Below are positions 43,290-52,586 of a DNA stretch of 64,000 bases, piece by piece. The first letter of the stretch is position 1, and each line of letters starts with the position of its first letter. Below the pieces are notes generated by a model, which did no database searches, was not told the DNA's origin, and saw only the letters and a list, made by a program, of their open reading frames with translations. The stretch lies in NCBI RefSeq assembly GCF_040782645.1, contig NZ_CP160403.1:1240001-1304000 (forward strand), written 5' to 3'. A program made the position numbers and the translations under genes. The stretch comes from Streptomyces sp. HUAS ZL42 (GTDB taxonomy: Bacteria; Actinomycetota; Actinomycetes; Streptomycetales; Streptomycetaceae).

Positions 43290-44831
43290 TCAGCCGACCG
43301 GCACTTCCAGCCTGCTGATCCGTACCGCCCCGCGGACCTCGCCCGGGTGGCTGCTGGTCAGGGCGAGCCGCAACTGGGAGCCGCGTACCGGGTCGAAGGT
43401 GATGGCGGTCGGCGCGTCCGAGGCGGTGGCCCACTCGACGGCCGTCCCCTCGACCGGCACACGGCGCCCGTCCCAGACCGCGACCTCGGCCTGCGCGGGC
43501 AGGGTGTGCGTCGCGTCCACCGTGAAAGGGACCTCCACCCGATCGAAGGTCCGGGTGGCACGAAGTCCACCGAGACCCAGTCCTGCGGCCTGGCCCCGTT
43601 GAAGGCGGGCAGCAGGGCCGTGGCGGCCTTGGAGAAGCCGTTGGACCAGCCGGTGGCCGGGTCGCCGTCGAGCATCGCGGCCGGGAGGGTGTCGGGGCGT
43701 CCCAAGTAACTGGCGTCCGCGTAGGGGTAGTTCGGGGGCGCAGGATAGTCGGGGGCGAACACCGTCGCCGGCGTGGTCGCCACCGAGCGGGCCGCGGTGG
43801 TGCGCACGGTCGCGGTGCCCTTGTGCAGACCCTCCGCACTCGCGGTCACCTTCAGCGCGCCCAGCTCCGTGCCGGAGCGCACGATCGCGAGGGCCATGCC
43901 GTGGAAGGCGGTCCGCGTGCTCGCCTGGTAGCGCTCGGCGCTCTCTTCGCGGCCGTTGTCGAGCCCGGCGAGGGAGCCGCCGGTCACATCGAAGGCGATG
44001 AGGTGGTCCGCGTCGGGCACGACGACGCCACGGGCGTCGACGATCTCGGCGGTGACGAAGAGCAGGGAACGCCCGTCCGCGGCAAGCGACTTGCGGTCGG
44101 GCGCGAGGCGCACGGCGTGCGGCTCGCCCGCAGTGCGCAGGACGTCCGTGGCGGCGGCCTTGCCGCCCCTGCCGGCCACCGCCTTCAACACGCCGGGCTG
44201 GAACGGCACTTTCCATGTGAGGTGGAGTTTGCCGGTGCTGCCGTCGGGGCTGGTGTAGCTGCCCGGGTAGGGGCCGCCTTGTCGTCTCCGGTGGCCTCCG
44301 TGGTCTCGAGGTACTCGCGGCCGTCGACGGTCTCGAAGGCGAAGCCGGTGCAGCCGTAGGGGTGGCGGCCGGCCTCCGTGCCGTTGCAGTAGACGTACGA
44401 GTCCAATGTAGACGCCGTCGAACTCCACCGAGATCCGCCTTGCCGGCGTACGCGGGCGGCAGGGTGAAGGCGAGGCGGTACCAACCGAGGCCGCCGGGGA
44501 AGAAGCCGGTGCCGCTGGTGGTGCCGTGGTCGGTGGTGGGTGCCTGCTCGATGCTCCAGTCGTGCGGGACCGCGACCCGGCGCCACGCCGAGTCGTCGCA
44601 GTCCGGGTCGGCGGCGCGGGCGTAGGCGCGGTCGGATCGGTGATCCCGCCCGGGTTGACCAGCGCGAAACGCCAGCCGTCCCGTAAGGCGACCGTGCGCC
44701 GGCCGGACGCGCTCCCGGTGGCCTCGGCCGCATGGGTCGCCGGGGCTGCCAGGAGCGCCCCCGCCGCCAGCGCGGCCGTGGAGGCGATCAGAACCGATCT
44801 GCGAGTGACCGTCGTGGCGGCTCTCCCTCAT
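43290..44831 (-). pseudogene. GH2 beta-galactosidase-type gene broken by frameshifts and loss of the catalytic domain
   Basis: Reading all three minus frames gives pieces of one GH2 protein in order. A signal peptide-like start (VTRRSVLIASTAALAAGALL, with GTC where a start codon is expected, 44809) leads to GWRFALVNPGG. The next frame gives DDSAWRRVAVPHDWSIEQAP and TGFFPGGLGWYRLAF; then VEFDGVY; then DSYVYCNGTEAGRHPYGCTG; then PGSYTSPDGSTGKLHLTWKV running to a discoidin-like [15 protein letters not shown]; finally a last frame ending SRLEVPVG. At least five frame changes occur. The glycosidase barrel, normally hundreds of residues between the sugar-binding domain and the C-terminal domains, is missing. 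This is a true pseudogene unless sequence errors cluster here, and even then the deletion remains. Confidence 0.85.
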
Positions 44832-45027
44832 CAGGGCCCAGAAGTACTCACAACTGATCGTTACCGAACAGATTCTGACGGGGTGCCACGCGGGCGCGTC
44901 AAGGGTGCGGCAGTGTCCGCGCCCCGTGATCGGGAACGGTTCGCCGTCGCGCCTGAGCCGGACCCACTAGGCTGGAACTCAAGTGACGCGCCTGTTCACT
45001 GTGAGTGTCCGCGATGGAGTGGGGACG

Positions 45028-47415
45028 ATGAGCCCGGACTACCCGTTCGACGATGCCTCGGCGGCACGGGCGGTCATCCTCGACGACGGCACGCTGACCC
45101 GGTGGAACGAAGGCGCTCGCCGTCTGCTGGGCTGGGACCCGTCCGAGGTCGTGGGCCGTCCGGCCGCGCAGCTGCTGGCCGGCGGCGGTGAGGGCGGGCC
45201 GCCCGGGCCCGACGAGGACCGCTGGAGCGGCACCCTGACCCTGCGGCACCGCGACGGCGGCACCCTCTCCGTCTGGGTCCTCGCCCACCGCAGACCGCCG
45301 GAGGACGACGGCCCGGCCCAGTGGCTCGCGGTGACGCCGCTGGACGGCGGAGACTCCGAGTTGCCGAACGACCCCCTGGTGCGGGCAGCCCTTACGCAGT
45401 CGCCGTGCGCCACGATGATCTTCGACGAAGAGCTGCGGCTGCGTGGCGTCAACGACGCCATGGCCGAACTGATCGAGCTGCCCCCGGCCCGCATACGGGG
45501 CCTGCGGGCCGGTGACATCGGCACCAGGCCGCAGAACACGGAGATCGAGGAGCACATGCGCCGGGTCCTGGCCACCGGGGCGCGGCAGGAGATGCACACC
45601 TTCATGAAGGCCACGGGCGAGGAACGCGCGCACGCCTGGCTGGCCCGGCTCGCGCCCCTCACCGACGCCGCCGGACAGGTGCGGGGCATCTGTGTCACCG
45701 CCCACGACTTCACCGAGCACTTCCTCGCCCGCGAGCGGCTGCAGCTGGTCAACGAGGCGAGCGTGCGCATCGGCAGCACGCTCGACGTGACCCGCACCGC
45801 CCAGGAATTGGTCGACGTGTGCGTGCCCACACTGGCCGACTTCGTCAGTGTCGACCTGCTCGAGCCGCAGGAGCACGGCGGTGAGCCCACGGGCCCGCTG
45901 ACCGCGCCGGTCCGCCTGCGGCGGGCCGCCCACCAGTCGATCAACCCGGGCACCCCGGAGGCCGTGGCCGAGCCGGGACGGGTGGACGCCTACCCCGGCC
46001 CCTCTCCGCAGGCCGCGTCCCTGGTCGCGGGGCGCACGGTCGTGGCCGCGGTGCCGTCCGGCGACCTTGACGAGTGGCGCGCCTGGGACGAGCAGCGCGT
46101 AAGGCGGGTCGAGGAGTACGGCATCCACTCCACGATGTCCGTGCCCCTGCAGGCCCGTGGCACGACCCTCGGCGTCGTCGTGTTCACCCGCTACCGGCGC
46201 CCCGACCCCTTCACCCACGACGACGTGCTGCTGGCCGAGGAGGTCACGGCCCGGGCGGCGGTCTGCATCGACAACGCACGGCGCTTCTCCCGCGAGCGCG
46301 AGACCGCCCTCACCCTGCAACGCAGCCTGCTGCCCCGGTCGCTGCCGCGCTCGGCCGCCGTGCAGGCGGCCTCCCGCTACCTGCCGGCGGCACAGGCGGG
46401 AGTGGGCGGTGACTGGTTCGACGTGATCCCGCTGTCGGGCATGCGGGTCGCCATGGTCGTGGGCGACGTGCTCGGCCACGGCATCCAGGCCTCGGCCACC
46501 ATGGGCCGGCTGCGCACCGCCGTGCGCACCCTCGCCGACATCGACCTGGCCCCGGACGAGCTCCTCACCCACCTCGACGACCTCGTCGTACGGCTGTCGC
46601 AGGACGCCGGCGGCGAGGGGGGCAGCCCTGGTGAGGTCGGCGCGACCTGTCTGTACGCCGTCTACGACCCGGTGTCCAGACGCTGCACCCTCGCCCGGGC
46701 CGGGCATCCGCCACCCGTCCTGCTCCCGCCGGGCGGGGCACCCCGCCGGGTCCACCTGCCCTCCGGTCCGCCCCTGGGGCTGGGCGGGCTCCCGTTCGAG
46801 TCGACCGAGCTGGAGCTACGGGAGGGCACGGTCCTCGCCTTCTACACCGACGGGCTCATCGAGTCCCGTGAGCGGGACGTCGACGCCGGTCACGCCCTGC
46901 TGTGCGCCGCGCTGGAGGCCCGCACCGACTCGCTGGACGAGACCTGCGACCGCATCCTGCACGCCCTGCTCCCCCCGGGCGGGGCGCCCGACGACGTGGC
47001 CCTGCTCCTCGCCCGCACCCAGGGCCTGCCCGCGAACCAGGTGGCAACCTGGGACATCCCCGCCGATCCGGCGCTCGTCGCCCCGATCCGCAAGCAGGTC
47101 GTCGAGCAGCTCGCCACCTGGGAGCTGACCGAGGCCACGTTCACCACGGAGCTTGTGGTGAGCGAACTCGTCACCAACGCCATCCGGTACGGCGCACAGC
47201 CCATCCGGCTGCGGCTGATCCACGACGCCGCCACGCTGATCTGCGAGGTGTCCGACACCAGCCACACCGCTCCGCACCTGCGCCGCGCCAAGACCTGGGA
47301 CGAGGGCGGCCGGGGCCTGCTGCTGGTCGCCCAGCTCACCCAGCGGTGGGGCAGCCGGCACCACACCGAGGGCAAGACGATCTGGGCGGAGCTGTCACTG
47401 GTCGAGGAGTCCTGA
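45028..47415 (+). CDS. SpoIIE-family protein phosphatase with two PAS, GAF and C-terminal ATPase domain
   Basis: This 795-residue protein has two PAS domains (about 8-110 and 125-240; VILDDGTLTRWNEGARRLLG), a GAF domain (about 255-440), PP2C/SpoIIE phosphatase (about 455-670; GVGGDWFDVIPLSG, VVGDVLGHGIQA, YTDGLIESRE) and a C-terminal HATPase_c domain (about 690-795; ELVVSELVTNAIRYG, GGRGLLLVAQL). It is the third such phosphatase in the window and has the same kinase-plus-phosphatase design as that at 18262. ATG 45028 is used, with GGAGTGGGG upstream; GTG 44983 would add 15 residues. Convergent with the second ricin-domain gene, whose stop lies 29 bases on. Confidence 0.87.
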   Translation: MSPDYPFDDASAARAVILDDGTLTRWNEGARRLLGWDPSEVVGRPAAQLLAGGGEGGPPGPDEDRWSGTLTLRHRDGGTLSVWVLAHRRPPEDDGPAQWLAVTPLDGGDSELPNDPLVRAALTQSPCATMIFDEELRLRGVNDAMAELIELPPARIRGLRAGDIGTRPQNTEIEEHMRRVLATGARQEMHTFMKATGEERAHAWLARLAPLTDAAGQVRGICVTAHDFTEHFLARERLQLVNEASVRIGSTLDVTRTAQELVDVCVPTLADFVSVDLLEPQEHGGEPTGPLTAPVRLRRAAHQSINPGTPEAVAEPGRVDAYPGPSPQAASLVAGRTVVAAVPSGDLDEWRAWDEQRVRRVEEYGIHSTMSVPLQARGTTLGVVVFTRYRRPDPFTHDDVLLAEEVTARAAVCIDNARRFSRERETALTLQRSLLPRSLPRSAAVQAASRYLPAAQAGVGGDWFDVIPLSGMRVAMVVGDVLGHGIQASATMGRLRTAVRTLADIDLAPDELLTHLDDLVVRLSQDAGGEGGSPGEVGATCLYAVYDPVSRRCTLARAGHPPPVLLPPGGAPRRVHLPSGPPLGLGGLPFESTELELREGTVLAFYTDGLIESRERDVDAGHALLCAALEARTDSLDETCDRILHALLPPGGAPDDVALLLARTQGLPANQVATWDIPADPALVAPIRKQVVEQLATWELTEATFTTELVVSELVTNAIRYGAQPIRLRLIHDAATLICEVSDTSHTAPHLRRAKTWDEGGRGLLLVAQLTQRWGSRHHTEGKTIWAELSLVEES

Positions 47416-47444
47416 CCTCTTACCGGCGCTGCCGTGGCTGCCGG

Positions 47445-49274
47445 TCATCGACGGCCGTAGCCGTAACCCCCGTAGCCGCCGTACCCGTACCCATAGCCGT
47501 AGCCGCCGGATCCGCCGTACTGGCCGTTCCACGAGCAGTAGTACGGGTTTTGCGCACAGGGGTCGGCCGTGGACGGCGAACTCGTCGGCGCCGGCTGTGC
47601 GGTGGTCCGGGTCGCGGAGGGCGTCGGGGTCGGCTTGTGCGCGGCCTTGGGGGTCGGCTTGACCGAGGACGTCGTCGAGGCGAGGCCGCTGTCCGTGCCC
47701 CAGTTGACGATCTGCATCCGGAGGTTGGGCTTCGAGGTGTCGATGACCCAGCGCTGCGGCGTGCCGTCCGCGCGGGCCTTGAGGACGAGGGCGCCGGAGC
47801 CGTCGGTGGCGGCGGGCGCCAGCGCGAGGTTCTGGTCGAAGCGCGGCACGAGCGTGCCCTGGAGGGTGAAGTCGTAACGGACGTTCTTGGCATCCGGGTG
47901 GTCGGCGTCCACGCAGGGGGCGAGCCGCACCGAGTAGCCGAGGCGGGAGTCCAGGCAGAGGGCGGGGTCCTCGTCGCTGCGCAGCAACCCGTCGGTCTCG
48001 TACGACCACTGCTGGTCCGCGGCCGAGGAGCAGGCGGTCAGCTTGGTCTCGGCGCCCTCGACGGCCTTGTCGCCGACGACGCCGACGCACAGCCCGGAGA
48101 CGACGTTGTGGAGCCGGCCGCTCAGCGTGCCCTTCGCCCCTTCTCCGGTTCCGATCCAGGACGGGTCGCCGGTCGACTTGCCAGAACCGGAGCCGGGAGC
48201 CTCGGAGGTCTTGCCGTCGGCCGTGCTGTCGCCGTCGCCGGAGCCGAGGGTCCACAGCGCCAGCGGGAGGACGATCAGTCCGCTGACGGTGAGGACGGCG
48301 GCGGCCAGGTTGCGGCGGCGGGCGCGGCGGGCCCGCTTCTGTGCCGAACGGCGTGAGTGAGTACGGCAGTTGCTGCGGGTCGCCCTGGCCTCGAAGGCTT
48401 CGCCCGCGAAGGCGGGGAGCTGAAACTCAGCCCCGTCGGGGCTCTCGTCGTCCTGGTGCGCCCTGGCCTCCACATAGGCCCGTGCGCCCCAGCCCAGCAC
48501 GCCCTCGGCAAGGGCGACGCCGAGCCCTTCGTCGAACTGCTGCAGCTGGTCGGCGGTCTGCCGGCAGTGCCCGCACTGCTCGAGATGCGTACGCAGATCG
48601 GGGTCGATGTCGATACCGCCGCGCCGGTAGGTCACGTCCAGCATCCGGTGATAGCGGCGGCACTCCTGGTCGGGGGCGAGTTCGCGGTGGACGACGAGGC
48701 ACTCCTCACGCAGCCGCTCGCGTGCCCGGTCCAGTTCGACGCGCGTGTCCTCCTCCCAGCCCAGCAACGCCGCGGGTACCTCCAGCGGTTCGGACTCGAC
48801 CTCGATGTGCCACAGCACGCAGCGGGCGGACTGGGGCAGCCGCTGGAACGCCCGGGCCAGCAGCCCGTACGACGTGGGCAGGAGCCGCGCCGCCGCCCGG
48901 CTCCCGCCGTCGTCGGCGCGCAGTGCGGGATGGAGCAGGTCGCGTCTGCCGTCGGCGTCCCACTCCGCGGCGATCCGGCGCACGGTGACGAGGAGTTGGG
49001 GCCGCCATGCGGACGACGGCCCGTTCTGCCGGAGCGACGCGCCGAAGAGTCGGGTGAACGCCGCGGTGGTGAGCATGCCCGCCGCCCGTGCGCTGTCGGT
49101 GCACAGCCGCGCGTAGGCGAAGGCCGCCTCCCAGTGCCGGTCGAGCAGTTCACCGACGGGATGCAGTGCGGGTGACGCACCTGTCCATTTCTTCAGCTCG
49201 GCGCTCAGCTGTTCGTCGGTGGCGTCGAACCGGGGAGCGGGAGTCGGAGAATTCGACAGGCCTGCGTCCTTCAC
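47445..49274 (-). CDS. Membrane protein fusing sigma-like region, zinc finger, TM helix and ricin-type lectin domain (copy 2)
   Basis: This 609-residue paralog of 38056-39675 has a sigma-like helical region (about 25-225; LLDRHWEAAFAYARLCTDSA, AFQRLPQSARCVLWHIEVES), zinc motif HLEQCGHCRQ near 238, a basic segment, a transmembrane helix near 325 (NLAAAVLTVSGLIVLPLALW) and a ricin B domain (about 375-520; DQQWSYETDGLLRS, QRWVIDTS). Unlike copy 1 it continues with a Thr/Pro-rich linker and a C-terminal run of Gly-Tyr repeats (GGYGYGYGYGGYGGYGYGRR). The GTG start at 49274 follows GGGAGGAA; an ATG 13 codons earlier is possible. The Gly-Tyr tail may contact the cell wall. Function is unknown. Confidence 0.82.
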   Translation of the reverse strand: MKDAGLSNSPTPAPRFDATDEQLSAELKKWTGASPALHPVGELLDRHWEAAFAYARLCTDSARAAGMLTTAAFTRLFGASLRQNGPSSAWRPQLLVTVRRIAAEWDADGRRDLLHPALRADDGGSRAAARLLPTSYGLLARAFQRLPQSARCVLWHIEVESEPLEVPAALLGWEEDTRVELDRARERLREECLVVHRELAPDQECRRYHRMLDVTYRRGGIDIDPDLRTHLEQCGHCRQTADQLQQFDEGLGVALAEGVLGWGARAYVEARAHQDDESPDGAEFQLPAFAGEAFEARATRSNCRTHSRRSAQKRARRARRRNLAAAVLTVSGLIVLPLALWTLGSGDGDSTADGKTSEAPGSGSGKSTGDPSWIGTGEGAKGTLSGRLHNVVSGLCVGVVGDKAVEGAETKLTACSSAADQQWSYETDGLLRSDEDPALCLDSRLGYSVRLAPCVDADHPDAKNVRYDFTLQGTLVPRFDQNLALAPAATDGSGALVLKARADGTPQRWVIDTSKPNLRMQIVNWGTDSGLASTTSSVKPTPKAAHKPTPTPSATRTTAQPAPTSSPSTADPCAQNPYYCSWNGQYGGSGGYGYGYGYGGYGGYGYGRR

Positions 49275-49310
49275 AGCGGCGTTCCTCCCAGGACGTGCGG
49301 CGTCCAAGTC

Positions 49311-49326
49311 CATACCAAGGGGTATG
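49311..49326 (-). promoter_or_regulatory. Possible operator upstream of the second ricin-domain gene
   Basis: CATACCAAGGGGTATG has perfect 6-bp arms around a 4-base centre, placed 37 bases before the GTG. No equivalent was found before the paralog. Its binding protein is unknown. Confidence 0.35.
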
Positions 49327-49598
49327 CGACCCCGCCGACGGCGCGACGGAGTCCACCCATACAGAGTTCGGCGTCTCCGACATCCGCCTGGGGCAGCTCT
49401 TTTGAAGCACCGGGGTGGAATGGGAGGAGCCTCGTACGCACGGGGCCAAAAGTATGTCCGTACGTCGACAGGGCACACCTTTGCACAGGTCAGGGACCGT
49501 GAACAAGAGATCACGAGCAGTGCCGATCGCCGGATGTATTCGTCCGGGTGGGCGCCCGCGCCCCGAAAACCATTGACGGCCGACGGCCCAGCAGATCA

Positions 49599-49623
49599 CG
49601 CCGGTGCTGCTTGTTCACCGGCG
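49599..49623 (-). terminator. Terminator after the AraC-family gene
   Basis: CGCCGGTG (49599-49606) pairs perfectly with CACCGGCG (49616-49623) over a 9-base loop, about 50 bases past the AraC stop on the minus strand. Confidence 0.65.
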
Positions 49624-49674
49624 CCGACAACGGGACCGTTGCGAAACCAATAGCCGAGTGCCCCGACGCCGCGG

Positions 49675-50580
49675 TCAGCCGCCCTGTGCGGCCCGGTATG
49701 CGCCCGGCGGCATCCCGTACCGCTCGCGGAACACCCGGTTGAAGTGGAAGGGGCTGGCGAACGCCGAGGCTGCGGCGACGCGTTCCACGGACAGGTCGGT
49801 GCTCTCCAGCAGCCGGGCGGCATGACTCAGACGTGCCTCGCGCAGGGCCCGCATCGGTGACAGGCCGAGCTGCTGGGTGAACAGGTGCGCGAAACGCGAG
49901 GGCGACAGCGCGACACTCTCCGCGAGTGAGCGGACCGTGTGCGGGGCGCCCGGATCGGCGGCGATCAGCGCCTCGGCCCGGCGCACCCGGGCATCGACGC
50001 CGGGCGGGGGCTGCGGTGTGCGAGCCGCGGCGGCCGTGAGGAGGACGACCTCCTCCAGCGCGCACAGGGCCAGTTCGCGTGCGGCGGTGCCGTGGGCGAC
50101 GGCGATCCTGTCGTCCGCGGGTGTGGTGGCGGGAGGCGGTCCGGTCTCCGGCCGGCGGGCATCGGCGAGCATCCGGCGGAACGCCGAATCGACGCGGCTG
50201 TGCAGGCCGGCCGGGACGGGGGTGACGGCGTACATCCCGTCACCCGCGTCGTACGGGCGCAGCCATGACGTCCAGGTGGGCCGTGCCTGGCAGTGCACCC
50301 ACCAGAACCGCCAGTGCGGTGCGCCGGCTTCGACCGCGTAGCCGTGCCGGACACCCGGCGCGAGCACGACAAGGTCCCCCGTACCCGCCGTCGTCCGGGC
50401 GCTCCCCTGGCGCAGTCGGCCCTGGCCGCCCGTCGTCCAGGTGAACAGCCAACTGTCGGAGCCCCTGGGCCGGTTGACCGCGTACCCGGCGGGCTGGTCG
50501 AAATGGCCGACGACCACCAGACCGGGCGGCGGGGAGGGGTCCCCGGGCACAGCAGCCACAGGCAAGTCGTCAGCACGCAT
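49675..50580 (-). CDS. AraC-family transcriptional regulator
   Basis: This 301-residue regulator has an N-terminal cupin-like ligand domain (about 15-120; LVVLAPGVRHGYAVEAGAPH) and a C-terminal AraC DNA-binding domain with two helix-turn-helix motifs (about 200-300). VRSLAESVALSPSRFAHLFT is the first and ERVAAASAFASPFHFNRVFR the second. Such proteins usually sense sugars or small metabolites. It is divergent from the phytanoyl-CoA dioxygenase-like gene with 69 bases between starts and probably regulates it. ATG 50580 is preferred over ATG 50586, since GGGAGG abuts the latter. Confidence 0.9.
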   Translation of the reverse strand: MRADDLPVAAVPGDPSPPPGLVVVGHFDQPAGYAVNRPRGSDSWLFTWTTGGQGRLRQGSARTTAGTGDLVVLAPGVRHGYAVEAGAPHWRFWWVHCQARPTWTSWLRPYDAGDGMYAVTPVPAGLHSRVDSAFRRMLADARRPETGPPPATTPADDRIAVAHGTAARELALCALEEVVLLTAAAARTPQPPPGVDARVRRAEALIAADPGAPHTVRSLAESVALSPSRFAHLFTQQLGLSPMRALREARLSHAARLLESTDLSVERVAAASAFASPFHFNRVFRERYGMPPGAYRAAQGG

Positions 50581-50649
50581 GGGCATCCTCCCGTCCACCG
50601 CGTCGGCCTAGCGTGACAAGCCGAGGACACCGCACCGAGGAGAAGACAC

Positions 50650-51471
50650 ATGACGGTCACGGACATCGGCGCCGCCGGCGCACCCATACTGACGCGGGAG
50701 GGGCTCCGGCAGTGGCAGGAGGACGGTTTCACGGTCGTCCGCGGAATGTTCGGGCACGACGAGATCGACCGGCTGTGCGACGGGTTCGCGGCGCTGCACA
50801 CGGCGGGGCGGCCCGTGCCGGGGCACTTCGAGCCGCGGCCCGGATCCGATCCGCTGGCCGGGTATCCGCGGGTGATGCACCCTCACGTGATCAACCCCCG
50901 GGCGCGGGAGGTGCTGCTCGACGCGCGGCTGCGGGACGTGCTGGAGCTGCTGCTCGGCGAGGAGGTCCTGGCCGCGCAGAGCATGTTCTACTTCAAACCG
51001 CCGGGGGCCCGTGGTCAGGCCTTGCACCAGGACAACTTCTACCTGCGGGTCGAACCGGGGACGTGCGTGGCGGCGTGGATCGCCTGCGATGTGATCGACC
51101 GGGAGAACGGGGGGCTCGAGGTGGTCCCCGGCACGCATCGGATGGACTTGTTCTGCCCGGAGGAGGCGGACGAGGAGGTGTCGTTCGCCCGGGAGTACGT
51201 GGCGCCCCCGCCGGGGCTGGAAGCGGTGCCGGTGGATATGGCGCCGGGGGATGTGTTGTTCTTCAACGGGAGCGTGGTGCACGGCTCTCAGCCGAACCGT
51301 ACGGCTGATCGGTTCCGGCGGTCTTTCATCGGGCATTACGTCGGTCGTTCGGCCGAGCGCATCGGCCAGTACTACCGGACGTTGTCGATGAGCGGGGAGC
51401 GGGTGGCTCTGGCGGAGAGTGAGGGGGCGGGGCCGTGCGGCACTGAGTTCGCACCGCACGGGCCCCACTAG
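50650..51471 (+). CDS. Phytanoyl-CoA dioxygenase-family Fe(II)/2-oxoglutarate oxygenase
   Basis: This 273-residue enzyme has the double-stranded beta-helix of PhyH proteins. LHQDNFYLRVEPGTCVAAWI holds the HxD iron ligands (near residue 128) and FNGSVVHGSQPNRTADRFRR the distal histidine and 2-oxoglutarate-binding arginine. It hydroxylates an unknown substrate; related bacterial enzymes act on ectoine, acyl chains or secondary metabolites. ATG 50650 follows GAGGAGAAGACAC. Divergent AraC suggests a sugar- or metabolite-induced catabolic role. The downstream aldo/keto reductase is convergent. Confidence 0.88.
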   Translation: MTVTDIGAAGAPILTREGLRQWQEDGFTVVRGMFGHDEIDRLCDGFAALHTAGRPVPGHFEPRPGSDPLAGYPRVMHPHVINPRAREVLLDARLRDVLELLLGEEVLAAQSMFYFKPPGARGQALHQDNFYLRVEPGTCVAAWIACDVIDRENGGLEVVPGTHRMDLFCPEEADEEVSFAREYVAPPPGLEAVPVDMAPGDVLFFNGSVVHGSQPNRTADRFRRSFIGHYVGRSAERIGQYYRTLSMSGERVALAESEGAGPCGTEFAPHGPH

Positions 51472-51479
51472 CCCACGCT

Positions 51480-52448
51480 TCAGTGACCGACGATCGGGTG
51501 GGGAGCGTAGGGCTGTTGCAGTTCCTCCAACTCCTTGTCGGTCAGCCGGAGTTCCTCCGCCGCCACCGCATCCTCGATGTGAACCTGCTTGGCCGCGCCG
51601 ACGATCGGTGCCGTCACCGTGTCCTGGTGGAGCAGCCAGGCGAGGGCCACCTGGGCGCGGGGAACGCCGCGTTCGTTCGCGATGCGGGTGACCGTTTCCA
51701 CGATCGCGCGATCGCCCTCGGGGTAGAGGGTGCTGCCGAAGGTGTCGGTGGCGCTGCGGTTGGTCTCGGTGCCCCAGTCGCGGGTGAGGCGGCCGCGGGC
51801 GAGGGGGCTCCAGGGCAGTACGCCGACGCCCTGGTCCGCGCACAGCGGCAGCATCTCCCGCTCCTCCTCGCGATAGAGGAGGTTGTAGTGGTTCTGCATG
51901 GACACGAACTTGGTCCAGCCGTGCCGTTCGGCCGTGTACTGCATCTTGGAGAACTGCCAGGCGTACATCGAACTCGCCCCGATGTAGCGCACCTTGCCCG
52001 CCTTCACCAGGTCGTGCAGCGCCTCCATCGTCTCCTCGACGGGGGTGTGCGGGTCGAAACGGTGGATCTGGTAGAGGTCGACGTAGTCCGTGCCGAGGCG
52101 GCTGAGGCTGTGGTCGATCTCGGCCATGATCGCCTTGCGGGACAGGCCGCCGCCGTTGGGCCCGGGCCGCATCCGGCCGTGCACCTTCGTGGCGAGCACG
52201 ATGTCGTCGCGGTGGGCGAAGTCGCGCAGCGCCTTGCCGACGATCTCCTCGCTGGTGCCGTCGGAGTAGACGTTCGCCGTGTCGAAGAAGTTGATCCCGG
52301 CCTCGAGCGCCTGCCGGATCAGCGGGCGCGACGCCTCCTCGTCGAGCGTCCACTCGTGTGCGCCGCGGTCGGGAAGTCCGTAGGTCATGCAGCCCAGACA
52401 GATCCGCGACACGTCCAGACCCGTCGAACCGAGCTTCACGTACTGCAT
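51480..52448 (-). CDS. Aldo/keto reductase (YajO/Tas-like)
   Basis: This 322-residue NADPH-dependent reductase is a TIM barrel. The catalytic tetrad is visible as Asp and Tyr in FFDTANVYSDGTSEE, Lys in VLATKVHG and His in DLYQIHRFDP. The C-terminal LLHQDTVTAPIVGAAKQVHI is the cofactor-binding end. The closest remembered group is 1-deoxyxylulose-5-phosphate synthase-like AKRs (YajO), but the substrate is not known. ATG 52448 follows AGGAGCAGCAACG. It faces the dioxygenase gene with an 8-base gap between stops. Confidence 0.9.
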   Translation of the reverse strand: MQYVKLGSTGLDVSRICLGCMTYGLPDRGAHEWTLDEEASRPLIRQALEAGINFFDTANVYSDGTSEEIVGKALRDFAHRDDIVLATKVHGRMRPGPNGGGLSRKAIMAEIDHSLSRLGTDYVDLYQIHRFDPHTPVEETMEALHDLVKAGKVRYIGASSMYAWQFSKMQYTAERHGWTKFVSMQNHYNLLYREEEREMLPLCADQGVGVLPWSPLARGRLTRDWGTETNRSATDTFGSTLYPEGDRAIVETVTRIANERGVPRAQVALAWLLHQDTVTAPIVGAAKQVHIEDAVAAEELRLTDKELEELQQPYAPHPIVGH

Positions 52449-52586
52449 CGTTGCTGCTCCTGCCTTCGGAGTGGGGTACCTGGGGAGCGTACGACTTCCT
52501 GTGCGCTCAGGGTCGGACGTGTCTGCTGGGGCTGACGACCTTTCAGAGGCAGTGCAGCTGTGCCGTGGAGGTGACGGCCCGACGAG

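Larger units (their letters stand above)
49275..49674. other. Intergenic region between ricin-domain and AraC genes
   Basis: About 400 bases without a supported gene; both flanking genes are on the minus strand. It holds an inverted repeat CATACC-AAGG-GGTATG (49311-49326), about 37 bases upstream of the ricin-domain start, and the AraC-gene terminator at 49599-49623. No clear -35/-10 pair was recognised. Confidence 0.5.
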
